From: Dysgonomonas sp. 216
Lineage (GTDB): Bacteria; Bacteroidota; Bacteroidia; Bacteroidales; Dysgonomonadaceae
Assembly: GCF_010501065.1 (NCBI RefSeq)
Contig: NZ_QVMM01000004.1
Location: 62,001-126,000, forward strand
Length of the DNA stretch: 64,000 bases
Direction: 5' to 3'
A model generated the notes under the pieces. The model was given only the letters and a program-made list of their open reading frames with translations, was not told where the DNA came from and did not search any database. A program made the translations under genes and the position numbers. Position 1 is the first letter of the stretch; each line of letters starts with the position of its first letter. Of the stretch, positions 56,644 to 64,000 are shown piece by piece.

Positions 56644-57744
56644 ATGAATATACTGTTATTAGGAGAATATAGTAACCTGCATTGGACTTTAGCCGAAGGC
56701 TTAAGGCAATTAGGGCATAAAGTTACTGTTGCTTCGGACGGGGATGGGTTTAAAAACTACAAAAGAGATATCGATTTAGTTCGAAAAAGTTCAAGTATCA
56801 AAGATACCCTATCTACTATTGCATCGGTTATTGGCAATCTGAAAAACTTTAAAGGATATGATGTTGTACAACTTATAAATCCGTGCTTCACTCAATTAAA
56901 TATACGAGCAAACAAGTACTTATACAATTATATAAGAAAAAATAATCAAAAAGTATTTCTAGGGGCATTCGGAGTCGATTCTTTTTGGCTAAGAGCCTGT
57001 CTGGATAAAAAGACTTTCAGATATTCAGAGTTCTTCATTAATGGAGAAGAAAACCCCATAAGCGATAATGAAGCATTAAAAGCTTTATGGCTCAATTCAC
57101 CATACGAATCGCTGAATAAAGAAATAGCCGAAACTTGCGATGGCATAATTTCCTGTTTATATGAATATTACATACCATATAAAGCTCAGCATAATTCAAA
57201 ACTCACATATATACCTCTGCCAATAAATACTGATAAAATAAAAGTAGCAGAAAGTACGAATAACGAGAATGTTAGTTTTTTTATTGGAATAAACAAAGCA
57301 CGTAGTCAATTTAAAGGAACCGACAAGTTACTTACCGGTTTATTAGAAGTCTCTCAAAAATACCCGGATATTACAGATATCTCAGTCGCCGAATCTGTAG
57401 AATATTCCGAATACATAAAAATGTTAGAGAATTCCGATGTAGTACTTGATCAGTTATATTCATATACTCCGGCTATGAATGGATTAATCAGTATGGCAAT
57501 GGGCAAAGTTCTGGTAGGAGGAGCTGAGCCCGAAATGTATGAATTCCTGAATGAAAAATCAAATATGCCTATTATCAACGTATTGCCATCCGACAAGGAT
57601 ATATTTGAAAAATTGGAACACATTATACTGACCAAAAGCAATCTGCCTTCGGTTAAAGAAAACAGCAGAGCATTTGTGGAAACGCATCATAACTACATCA
57701 AAGTAGCACAACAATACGTCGATTTTTGGACAAAAACAAACTAA
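56644..57744 (+). CDS. Glycosyltransferase, GT-B fold
   Basis: 366 residues. MNILLLGEYSNLHWTLAEGLRQLGHKVTVASDG is a GT-B N-terminal domain; the C-terminal part has LENSDVVLDQLYSYTPAMNGLISMAMGKVLVGGAEPE, which places it near family 1/4-like enzymes, though the EX7E motif is not typical. Donor and acceptor unknown. 26 bp after its neighbour; same operon. Confidence 0.75.
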   Translation: MNILLLGEYSNLHWTLAEGLRQLGHKVTVASDGDGFKNYKRDIDLVRKSSSIKDTLSTIASVIGNLKNFKGYDVVQLINPCFTQLNIRANKYLYNYIRKNNQKVFLGAFGVDSFWLRACLDKKTFRYSEFFINGEENPISDNEALKALWLNSPYESLNKEIAETCDGIISCLYEYYIPYKAQHNSKLTYIPLPINTDKIKVAESTNNENVSFFIGINKARSQFKGTDKLLTGLLEVSQKYPDITDISVAESVEYSEYIKMLENSDVVLDQLYSYTPAMNGLISMAMGKVLVGGAEPEMYEFLNEKSNMPIINVLPSDKDIFEKLEHIILTKSNLPSVKENSRAFVETHHNYIKVAQQYVDFWTKTN

Positions 57745-57756
57745 TGCCCGATAATA

Positions 57757-58458
57757 ATGAAAGAATGTATAATACTAGCTGGAGGTTTCGGAACCCGGTT
57801 ACAATCCGTAGTTAAAGATGTACCCAAATGCATGGCTGAAGTTGCTGGTAAACCTTTCCTCACATACATACTGAAGTATCTGGAAGAACAACAATTCTCA
57901 CATATTATTTTATCTCTTGGCTATAAAGCTGATATCATTTTAGAGTGGCTAAACGTCAATAAATTCAGATTTGAAATATCCTATGTCATAGAAGAAAAAC
58001 CTTTAGGTACAGGTGGTGCAATAAAATATGCCATGACAAAAGCTAAAGGAGAACAAGTATTTGTTATGAACGGAGACACTTTCTTCGCCGTAAATCTGAC
58101 CGAATTGTTATCATTTGGAAATAAAAAAAATGCAGATATAAGCTTATCCTTAAAACCTATGACTAATTTTGATCGTTATGGATCGGTTGATATTGACTAT
58201 GAGGAAAGAATAATAAATTTTAACGAAAAGGCATTCTGTAATACAGGATTAATAAATGGAGGCACTTATTTAATCAACAAAAAAATCTTTAATTCATTAT
58301 CACTTCCCGATAAATTTTCGTTCGAAAAAGATATTCTGGAAAACAAAGATATCGGACTGAAAATGTATGGATACGTTGAAGATCAATATTTCATTGATAT
58401 AGGTATCCCTTCCGACTTTGAAAAAGCAAATTCTGATTTTAAGAATCTATGGCAATAA
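57757..58458 (+). CDS. hddC: D-glycero-alpha-D-manno-heptose-1-phosphate guanylyltransferase
   Basis: 233 residues of the sugar nucleotidyltransferase fold: LAGGFGTRLQS (7-17), DVPKCMAEVAGKPFL, and metal-binding NGDT near 109. Alone this could be another NDP-sugar synthase, but its place next to gmhB, gmhA and hddA indicates HddC, which makes GDP-D-glycero-alpha-D-manno-heptose from the 1-phosphate and GTP. Overlaps gmhB by 10 bp. Confidence 0.85.
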   Translation: MKECIILAGGFGTRLQSVVKDVPKCMAEVAGKPFLTYILKYLEEQQFSHIILSLGYKADIILEWLNVNKFRFEISYVIEEKPLGTGGAIKYAMTKAKGEQVFVMNGDTFFAVNLTELLSFGNKKNADISLSLKPMTNFDRYGSVDIDYEERIINFNEKAFCNTGLINGGTYLINKKIFNSLSLPDKFSFEKDILENKDIGLKMYGYVEDQYFIDIGIPSDFEKANSDFKNLWQ

Positions 58459-58994
58459 TAAATAATAAAACATACGATACACTATTTCTCGATAGAGATG
58501 GAGTAATAAACGTTGAGCGTAAAAACGACTATGCAAAAAATATTTCAGAATTCTTATTTATTGATGGAACTCTGGATGCTCTCTCTATTTTATCGTCAAA
58601 ATTCAGTAATATTATCATTGTAACAAACCAACGAGGGGTAGGACGAGGAATTATGTCCGAATCCGATTTGGAGAGTGTGCATAATTATATGCTACAACAA
58701 ATAGAAGAACATAGCGGTAAAATATCGGGTATATATGTGTGTACCGATTTATACCCTATATCAATAAACCGGAAGCCAAATATAGGAATGGCATTTAAAG
58801 CTCTGGAAAAATTTCCCCAAATAGATTTCACTAAATCAATAATGGTGGGAAATAGCCGATCCGACATCGATTTTGGACAAAAACTAGGTATGTATACCAT
58901 TTTGGTTGGTGATAAATATCCTAAATCTGATGCGGTTTTCAACAATATTAATGCATACTTTCCCAATCTGTATCAGTTTTCATTATCTTTGTAA
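58449..58994 (+). CDS. gmhB: D-glycero-D-manno-heptose-1,7-bisphosphate 7-phosphatase
   Basis: 181 residues. HAD subclass III motif I LFLDRDGVIN (Asp15, Asp17), motif II VTNQRGVGRG, and motif IV MVGNSRSDIDFG. Removes the C7 phosphate from heptose 1,7-bisphosphate. The family's usual zinc-binding Cys/His cluster between motifs II and III is mostly missing: near residue 97 only a lone CTDLYP is seen, so this may be a zinc-free variant. Overlaps hddC by 10 bp. Confidence 0.85.
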   Translation: MAIINNKTYDTLFLDRDGVINVERKNDYAKNISEFLFIDGTLDALSILSSKFSNIIIVTNQRGVGRGIMSESDLESVHNYMLQQIEEHSGKISGIYVCTDLYPISINRKPNIGMAFKALEKFPQIDFTKSIMVGNSRSDIDFGQKLGMYTILVGDKYPKSDAVFNNINAYFPNLYQFSLSL

Positions 58995-59013
58995 TAAACA
59001 AACTAGCAAAATA

Positions 59014-59592
59014 ATGGATATTATCAGAAACAGACTATTAGCTTCAATTGAAGTAAAACAAGATATAGTACAGGATATGCATTTAATAAATCAGATTAAA
59101 GCATCATCAGATATTATAATAAAATGCTTTCAGAATAATGGATCTGTCTATTTTTGTGGAAATGGTGGCAGTGCCGCCGATGCCCAGCATCTGGCAGCAG
59201 AACTTTCAGGCAGATTTTATTTCGACCGAGAGCCGCTATCTTCCGATGCTTTACATTGTAATACTTCTTTTCTGACAGCTGTAGGGAACGATTATTCGTT
59301 CGACGATATATACTCTCGTCTTATAAAAGGGATAGGACGCAAAGGTGATGTTCTGGTTGGTTTATCAACTTCCGGCAATTCAAAAAACATAGTAAATGCT
59401 ATTGACGAAGCTAAAAAGCGAGGAATATATACAATTGCCTTCACAGGAAAATCGGGAGGAAAGCTTCGCAATCTGGCCGATATTTGTATTTGCATACCAT
59501 CTGACGATACACCTCGTATACAAGAATCGCATATTACAATAGGACACATTATGTGTGAAATTATCGAAAGTTCTCTTTTTTCTAAAAAATAA
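59014..59592 (+). CDS. gmhA: Sedoheptulose-7-phosphate isomerase
   Basis: 192 residues from ATG at 59014 (MDIIRNRLLASIEV), 19 bp after gmhB; an upstream in-frame start would lie inside gmhB. SIS fold: GNGGSAADAQHLAAELSGRF near 50 and GLSTSGNSKNIVNAI near 120. Converts sedoheptulose 7-phosphate to D-glycero-D-manno-heptose 7-phosphate, the first step of heptose synthesis. 5 bp ahead of hddA. Confidence 0.92.
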   Translation: MDIIRNRLLASIEVKQDIVQDMHLINQIKASSDIIIKCFQNNGSVYFCGNGGSAADAQHLAAELSGRFYFDREPLSSDALHCNTSFLTAVGNDYSFDDIYSRLIKGIGRKGDVLVGLSTSGNSKNIVNAIDEAKKRGIYTIAFTGKSGGKLRNLADICICIPSDDTPRIQESHITIGHIMCEIIESSLFSKK

Positions 59593-59597
59593 AGGTC

Positions 59598-60626
59598 ATG
59601 ATTATTAGAAGTAAAGCTCCTTTCAGATTAGGGTTAGCAGGAGGAGGCACAGACGTTTCCCCTTATTCCGATGTATATGGAGGATGTATACTTAATGCTA
59701 CTGTCAGCCTCTATGCTCATGCTAATATACAGCCTCGGGAAGATGGTAAAATCATCTTTCAATTGCCAGAGAAAGGAGAAAAATATGTTTTTGATGCAGT
59801 AGAACAATTACCAATAACCGGCGATAAAGCCGACTTAATGAAAGGAATATATAACCGTATAGTAAAAGATTATGTGCATCAGCCCTTATCATTCACACTG
59901 ACTTGTAGTATGGATGTTCCTTTCGGTTCCGGTTTGGGAACCTCTTCTACACTTGCAGTTGCAATACTTGGTGCATATTCCGAATGGCTAAAGCTACCCT
60001 TAGGCGAATATGATCTTGCATATTTGGCATATCAGATTGAACGTATAGACCTGAAACAAGCCGGAGGCAAGCAAGACCAATATGCCGCTGCATTTGGTGG
60101 TTTTAACTTTATGGAGTTTTACGAAAACGACCGTGTTATAGTTAATCCATTACGGGTCAGATCGGAAGTTTTGAACGAATTATCTAACAATTTGCTGTTA
60201 TATTATACAAACTCGAGCCGTAACTCGGGAGATATAATAGAAAAACAACAGAAAAATGTAAAAGACAAAAAAGCCAGTTCAATTGATGCTATGCATAAAA
60301 TTAAAGAACAGGCTTACGAAATAAAAGAAGCCATACTAAAAGGGAATCTGGACGATATTGGTAATATATTGCATGCCGGATGGACACATAAAAGAAATAT
60401 GGCAGAAGGTATAACAACTCCGCTTTTCGAAGAATTGTATAATACAGCCATTAGTGCAGGTTCTACCGGTGGAAAAATATCGGGAGCCGGAGGTGGAGGA
60501 TACGTTTTCTTTTACTGTCCTAATAATACTCGTTTCGAAGTTGCCAAAGCCTTGGAAAAGCTGGGAGGATGGGTACAGCCCTATTTTTTTACAAAAAAAG
60601 GACTGGAAACATGGCGTATCAAGTAA
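59598..60626 (+). CDS. hddA: D-glycero-alpha-D-manno-heptose-7-phosphate kinase (GHMP family)
   Basis: 342 residues. GHMP motifs: RSKAPFRLGLAGGGTDVSPY at the N-terminus, PFGSGLGTSSTLAVAILG (motif 2, ATP phosphate loop) near 115, and KISGAGGGGYVFFYC (motif 3) near 295. Phosphorylates heptose 7-phosphate at C1. With gmhA, gmhB and hddC it completes the route to GDP-heptose. Relatives include fucose kinase-like proteins, but the neighbours decide. Confidence 0.9.
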   Translation: MIIRSKAPFRLGLAGGGTDVSPYSDVYGGCILNATVSLYAHANIQPREDGKIIFQLPEKGEKYVFDAVEQLPITGDKADLMKGIYNRIVKDYVHQPLSFTLTCSMDVPFGSGLGTSSTLAVAILGAYSEWLKLPLGEYDLAYLAYQIERIDLKQAGGKQDQYAAAFGGFNFMEFYENDRVIVNPLRVRSEVLNELSNNLLLYYTNSSRNSGDIIEKQQKNVKDKKASSIDAMHKIKEQAYEIKEAILKGNLDDIGNILHAGWTHKRNMAEGITTPLFEELYNTAISAGSTGGKISGAGGGGYVFFYCPNNTRFEVAKALEKLGGWVQPYFFTKKGLETWRIK

Positions 60627-60654
60627 AAATGATGTGATTTAGTTTATAGAATTA

Positions 60655-61512
60655 ATGAAAGTTGCCGTTTTAATATTAGCACATAAAAATCTCCATCAAT
60701 TAGAACTACTTATCGATAGTTTGAGGTCTGATTTTGATATATACGTCCATGCTGACAAAAAGTGGAATATACCCATCAATGAGTTAAACTCTAAATATGG
60801 CAATGTTCATTTCTTTTCTAAATACGATGTATCTTGGGGCAGTTCCAATATTATGCTTGCTACAATAGAACTATTAAAGGCTGCTTATCAAAAACAACAC
60901 GATTATTTTATTTTCATTAGCGGTCAGGATTTACCTATCCGGACAAATGAAAATATTATGAAAGTATTAACCAACCTAAACGGAGCCAGTCTTATAAAAT
61001 ACCAAAAGCTACCCCGTGCAAAATGGGATCTAAGCGGAGGTTTCGACCGTATGTATTATTATTGGGAGCACGATTTTAATAGCCCGATAGCCAAATTCGC
61101 AATGAAAGTTGTACGTAAATTTCAACGTATTTTCGGGCTAAAACGTAAATTATACCCCATGCCTGCTTATTATGGCCATTCTATGTGGCTTACCCTGCAT
61201 AATGATGCAGTGAAATATGTCCTCGAATTTCTTGAAAAAAATCCCGGATATGTAAAAAGGATGAAATACACTACACTTATCGACGAGATATGGCTGGGTA
61301 CTATTGTACTGAACTCGCCTGTAAAAGTTATTAATGACCAAAGTACGCATGTAAACTGGACTGATGGCCCCGAATATCCCCGAACGTTGAGAGGAGGCGA
61401 TTACGAACCGATTATTGAAGTATTCAGAAATACAAATTGTTTATTCGCTCGTAAATTCGACGAAAAAGTTGATAGCAATATTATTCAAACATTCTTAAAC
61501 AACAGAATATGA
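60655..61512 (+). CDS. GT14 (core-2/I-branching) family glycosyltransferase
   Basis: 285 residues. VAVLILAHKNLHQLELLIDSL at the start, DIYVHADKKW, YFIFISGQDLPIRT near 90, and IDEIWLGTIVLNSP near 205 match family 14 beta-1,6-N-acetylglucosaminyl/xylosyl transferases. Retains the usual catalytic Glu in DEIW. Adds a branch sugar to the polysaccharide; specificity inferred by family only. Overlaps the next gene by 4 bp (ATGA). Confidence 0.85.
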   Translation: MKVAVLILAHKNLHQLELLIDSLRSDFDIYVHADKKWNIPINELNSKYGNVHFFSKYDVSWGSSNIMLATIELLKAAYQKQHDYFIFISGQDLPIRTNENIMKVLTNLNGASLIKYQKLPRAKWDLSGGFDRMYYYWEHDFNSPIAKFAMKVVRKFQRIFGLKRKLYPMPAYYGHSMWLTLHNDAVKYVLEFLEKNPGYVKRMKYTTLIDEIWLGTIVLNSPVKVINDQSTHVNWTDGPEYPRTLRGGDYEPIIEVFRNTNCLFARKFDEKVDSNIIQTFLNNRI

Positions 61513-62342
61513 AAAAAATAGCTATACTTATCAGGGTATATAACCGAATAGAAGATTTAAAATATAACTTACAAATAATAGTAAATACATGGCGTAGGTT
61601 CGATTACCATATAATTGTTGTTAGTAACGGCTATAATGACGGATACGTAATCGATGATGAATCGGCTAAACTAATAGACGATCTTGTTGTTATCGAAAAC
61701 AATGCCGGACACCGTAAAGGTAATTCTCAATTATTGCTCGAAGGCATAAAACATATTCCTTCCGATTGTGAATATACAATTATACTGGAAGCCGATACTT
61801 GGATGTACAAAGATCTTCTGATAAGAGATTATATTGACGATATGAAATCCGACAAAAATATCATGTGGGCTAGTGCCGACTGGTATGACAAACAATATGG
61901 GATGGCTACCGATTTTGCAATTATCAGAACCCAATATATACAGGAAAATCCTAAACTTTTCGATTTCGAACTTTACCCTGAATGTTACATAGCTAATTAT
62001 TTACGCGACACCAATGCCGATTATATATATATAACCGAAAACATGCCGGTACATGTACCCAGTTACGTATTCATTTATCCTTATGTTAATAATCGGAAAG
62101 AAAAACGGTTCTATGTTTTCCCTAAAGCACGTATGGTTACACACCATATTGAATTTCTTAGGAAAGGGATGGCTCAGAAGAAACGATATTTCAATATTGT
62201 AGCCAAAACAAACTATTTTGAGGATACGAAAGTATATATGAAAAAGTGGAAACGCTATAAAATGAAATTCTGGATAGGACTTAGTAAACTTTTTATTAAG
62301 AAAAGCTGGTTCTGCAAAAAAGTATATAAAAATTTAGATTAA
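61509..62342 (+). CDS. Glycosyltransferase-like protein, GT-A fold
   Basis: 277 residues. KKIAILIRVYNRIEDLKYNL, IVVSNGYNDGY and ILEADTWMYKDLL (DXD-like near 95) suggest a family 2-like nucleotide-sugar domain; the rest has no known signature and a basic C-terminus (KKWKRYKMKFWIG). Translationally coupled to the GT14 gene. Its sugar is unknown. Confidence 0.7.
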   Translation: MKKIAILIRVYNRIEDLKYNLQIIVNTWRRFDYHIIVVSNGYNDGYVIDDESAKLIDDLVVIENNAGHRKGNSQLLLEGIKHIPSDCEYTIILEADTWMYKDLLIRDYIDDMKSDKNIMWASADWYDKQYGMATDFAIIRTQYIQENPKLFDFELYPECYIANYLRDTNADYIYITENMPVHVPSYVFIYPYVNNRKEKRFYVFPKARMVTHHIEFLRKGMAQKKRYFNIVAKTNYFEDTKVYMKKWKRYKMKFWIGLSKLFIKKSWFCKKVYKNLD

Positions 62343-62347
62343 TAACC

Positions 62348-62373
62348 TGTATAGTCAAGAGATAGACTATACA
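62348..62373 (+). other. Intercistronic stem-loop before the last glycosyltransferase
   Basis: TGTATAGTC (62348-62356) pairs with GACTATACA (62365-62373). No T tract follows, and the next ATG is 15 bases away. It may tune translation or stability. Confidence 0.5.
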
Positions 62374-62387
62374 TACACATAATTTAT

Positions 62388-63452
62388 ATGTTTGTTATAA
62401 ACGGACGTTTCCTTACTCAAAAGCCAACCGGTGTTCATCGTTACGCATTCGAAATATGCAACAAACTACACGAAATGGGTGTGGATTTCTATGTTGCAAT
62501 ACCGAAAGAAATAAATAACAAAGATTACAAATTTGATTTCAAAACAGTAACATGCGGTAATCTTAAAACGCATCTTTGGGAACAAATATCGTTACCTCGT
62601 TATCTAAAAAGTGTAGGAAGCCCTTTGCTTATCAGCTTTTCGGGATGTGGTCCGTTAAATTACAAAAATCAGATTATAACAATACACGATGTTTCGCACG
62701 AGCGTTATCCGGAGTGGTTTTCAAAAAACTACTTCAGATATTACCATTTTATGCTTCCACGTATTGCCCGTAAAGCACATGCAATACTAACTGTTAGCGA
62801 ATTTTCGAAAAACGAGATTATTGATACATTCGGAATTAGTGGCGAGAAGATACATGTTGTACACAGTAATGTACCTTTTCACAATAAACCCAACAAAAGT
62901 GATATCATTAATTATAAACGACCTGAAAATATCGAGAAATATATTCTTACCGTTTCGTCGATGGATCCCCGAAAGAACTTTATCCGTTTAGTACAAGCAT
63001 TTAATAAATTAGAAGATAAGTCGGTAAAACTATATATTATTGGCATGAAATTTAAAGCCTTCAACACTCCTGATCTACAAGAGCTTGTTGGCGACAATGT
63101 AGTCTTACCCGGATATATAGACGATAATGCACTCCAAGAAATGTACCGCAATGCTCTGTTTTCTATCTACCCATCTTTGTACGAAGGATTTGGGCTTCCG
63201 CCATTAGAATCCATGACTTATGGATGCCCAGTTATAGCTTCCGATATTCCGGCTCTGCGTGAAGTTAGTGGCGATGCTGTATTATATGCCGACCCATATT
63301 CTATTGAAGATATGGCCGACAAGATGAAAATTATGATAGATTCACCACAGCTTAGAGATAGTCTTATAGAAAAAGGACTTGACCAGATAACTCTATATTC
63401 GTGGGATAAATCGGCAAAACAAGTATTAGAACTAGCTCAAAAATATTCTTAA
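62388..63452 (+). CDS. Family 4 glycosyltransferase
   Basis: 354 residues. N-terminal FVINGRFLTQKPTGVHRYAFEICN and donor site YEGFGLPPLESMTYGCPVIASDIPALREV (EX7E) near 265 are typical of mannosyl- and related GT4 enzymes. It is the last gene of the plus-strand operon, 10 bp from rodA on the other strand. Sugar unknown. Confidence 0.9.
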   Translation: MFVINGRFLTQKPTGVHRYAFEICNKLHEMGVDFYVAIPKEINNKDYKFDFKTVTCGNLKTHLWEQISLPRYLKSVGSPLLISFSGCGPLNYKNQIITIHDVSHERYPEWFSKNYFRYYHFMLPRIARKAHAILTVSEFSKNEIIDTFGISGEKIHVVHSNVPFHNKPNKSDIINYKRPENIEKYILTVSSMDPRKNFIRLVQAFNKLEDKSVKLYIIGMKFKAFNTPDLQELVGDNVVLPGYIDDNALQEMYRNALFSIYPSLYEGFGLPPLESMTYGCPVIASDIPALREVSGDAVLYADPYSIEDMADKMKIMIDSPQLRDSLIEKGLDQITLYSWDKSAKQVLELAQKYS

Positions 63453-63462
63453 GCACAACTCC

Positions 63463-64000
63463 TTACCGAGTTTTACGAGACATATCAATACGAAGGAATA
63501 TAAATAGTAAAATAGTAAATCCCCACAAAGAAGATCCTCCATAACTAAAGAATGGTAATGGAATACCAATTACAGGCATCAGGCCAATAACCATACCAAT
63601 ATTTACAGTAAGGTGAAAAAGGAATATTGCAGCAACACTATATCCATATACCCGTCCGAAAGAATTTTCCTGACGTTCGGCTAAGAAAATAAGTCGTAAA
63701 ATCAGCGCTAAAAATAAAAGTAATACAATAGTTGACCCCACAAAGCCCATCTCCTCTCCTATTGTACAGAAAATAAAATCGGTATCTTGTTCCGGCACAT
63801 ATTTTAGTTTCGTTTGTGTACCATTTAAAAAGCCTTTCCCCGTAAAACCTCCGGAGCCTATCGCTATTTTCGATTGATTCACATTGTACCCTGCACCCAT
63901 CAAGTCCTCTTCCATACCTAAGGCTACTTTTATACGCATTTGTTGGTGAGGCTGTAAAACATCTTCAAACACATAATTAACTGATGTTATAAAACCCATA
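63463..64000 (-). CDS. rodA: Rod shape-determining protein RodA, C-terminal part (cut by window edge)
   Basis: About 179 residues of a SEDS family membrane protein reading in from the window edge. SKIAIGSGGFTGKGFLNGTQ and FVPEQDTDFIFCTIGEEMGFVG, then GLMPVIGIPLPFFSYGGSS, are family hallmarks; the wording fits RodA more than FtsW. RodA polymerises glycan strands for elongation with PBP2. Start and N-terminus lie outside the window. Confidence 0.9.
   Translation of the reverse strand, partial: MGFITSVNYVFEDVLQPHQQMRIKVALGMEEDLMGAGYNVNQSKIAIGSGGFTGKGFLNGTQTKLKYVPEQDTDFIFCTIGEEMGFVGSTIVLLLFLALILRLIFLAERQENSFGRVYGYSVAAIFLFHLTVNIGMVIGLMPVIGIPLPFFSYGGSSLWGFTILLFIFLRIDMSRKTR

Noticed and set aside
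58906..59013. Upstream start for gmhA inside gmhB
   Set aside because: The N-terminus would be hydrophobic and unlike the family; ATG at 59014 gives the normal 192 residues.

Overview
The window is an AT-rich stretch of a Bacteroidota chromosome, most likely order Bacteroidales. The evidence is direct: promoters carry the Bacteroidetes -7 box TAnnTTTG, sometimes with TTTG at -33; lipoproteins have the acidic post-cysteine export signal; there is a BspA-like protein ending in what looks like a type IX secretion sorting domain; and several families are Bacteroidetes-typical (DUF3822, DUF5020, DUF2520, BtuG). A Dysgonomonas- or Parabacteroides-like genus fits the low GC and gene content, but that is a guess. 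No tRNA, rRNA, insertion sequence, prophage or CRISPR array was seen.

Layout. 1-20.7 kb is mostly housekeeping: a cut-off glycosyltransferase, rsmD and DUF3822; a RecD/Pif1-like helicase with TPRs and an SDR; a zinc-ribbon/MORN membrane protein; a 2-hydroxyacid dehydrogenase; pheS; an RsmF-like rRNA methylase; a tetrapyrrole-methylase-fold enzyme; a free-standing B3/B4 protein; dnaA, an MCE protein and an amidase; ldhA; rny; zapA with a coiled-coil partner; and gapA. Two candidate small RNAs flank gapA (plus strand near 19.5-19.65 kb; minus strand near 21.05-21.12 kb). Two secreted proteins follow, one with an L-type-lectin-like domain.

23.9-30.7 kb is a vitamin B12 uptake operon: a cobalamin riboswitch, then btuB, btuG, btuF, btuC and btuD. 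Surface BtuG captures the corrinoid, BtuB moves it across the outer membrane with TonB, and BtuFCD carries it across the inner membrane. tldD, dusB, an M23 peptidase and a purine-uptake pair (DUF5020 plus NCS2 permease) follow. 38.3-47.2 kb carries accessory surface and carbohydrate functions: a BspA-like protein with about four near-identical 429-bp tandem repeats, a 61-aa orphan, a small outer-membrane-like protein, and a GH51 arabinofuranosidase with a GH2 beta-galactosidase.

47.4-52.0 kb (minus) holds PPK2, KdsC, DUF2520, a membrane protein, a nitroreductase and the priming sugar transferase of a polysaccharide locus. Its divergent partner (52.2-63.5 kb, plus) encodes several glycosyltransferases, a Wzy-like polymerase and all four enzymes for GDP-D-glycero-alpha-D-manno-heptose (gmhA, hddA, gmhB, hddC). 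No flippase or export apparatus is in view. The window ends inside rodA.

The most unusual unexplained signal is a dispersed intergenic element present twice (about 4682-5010 and 35620-35915). Each copy consists of two similarly spaced half-units, a hairpin AATTCTA..TAGAATT followed about 62 bp later by CCTGACA-n-CTGAC, around a central hairpin. Stems are kept across copies, in places with paired base changes.
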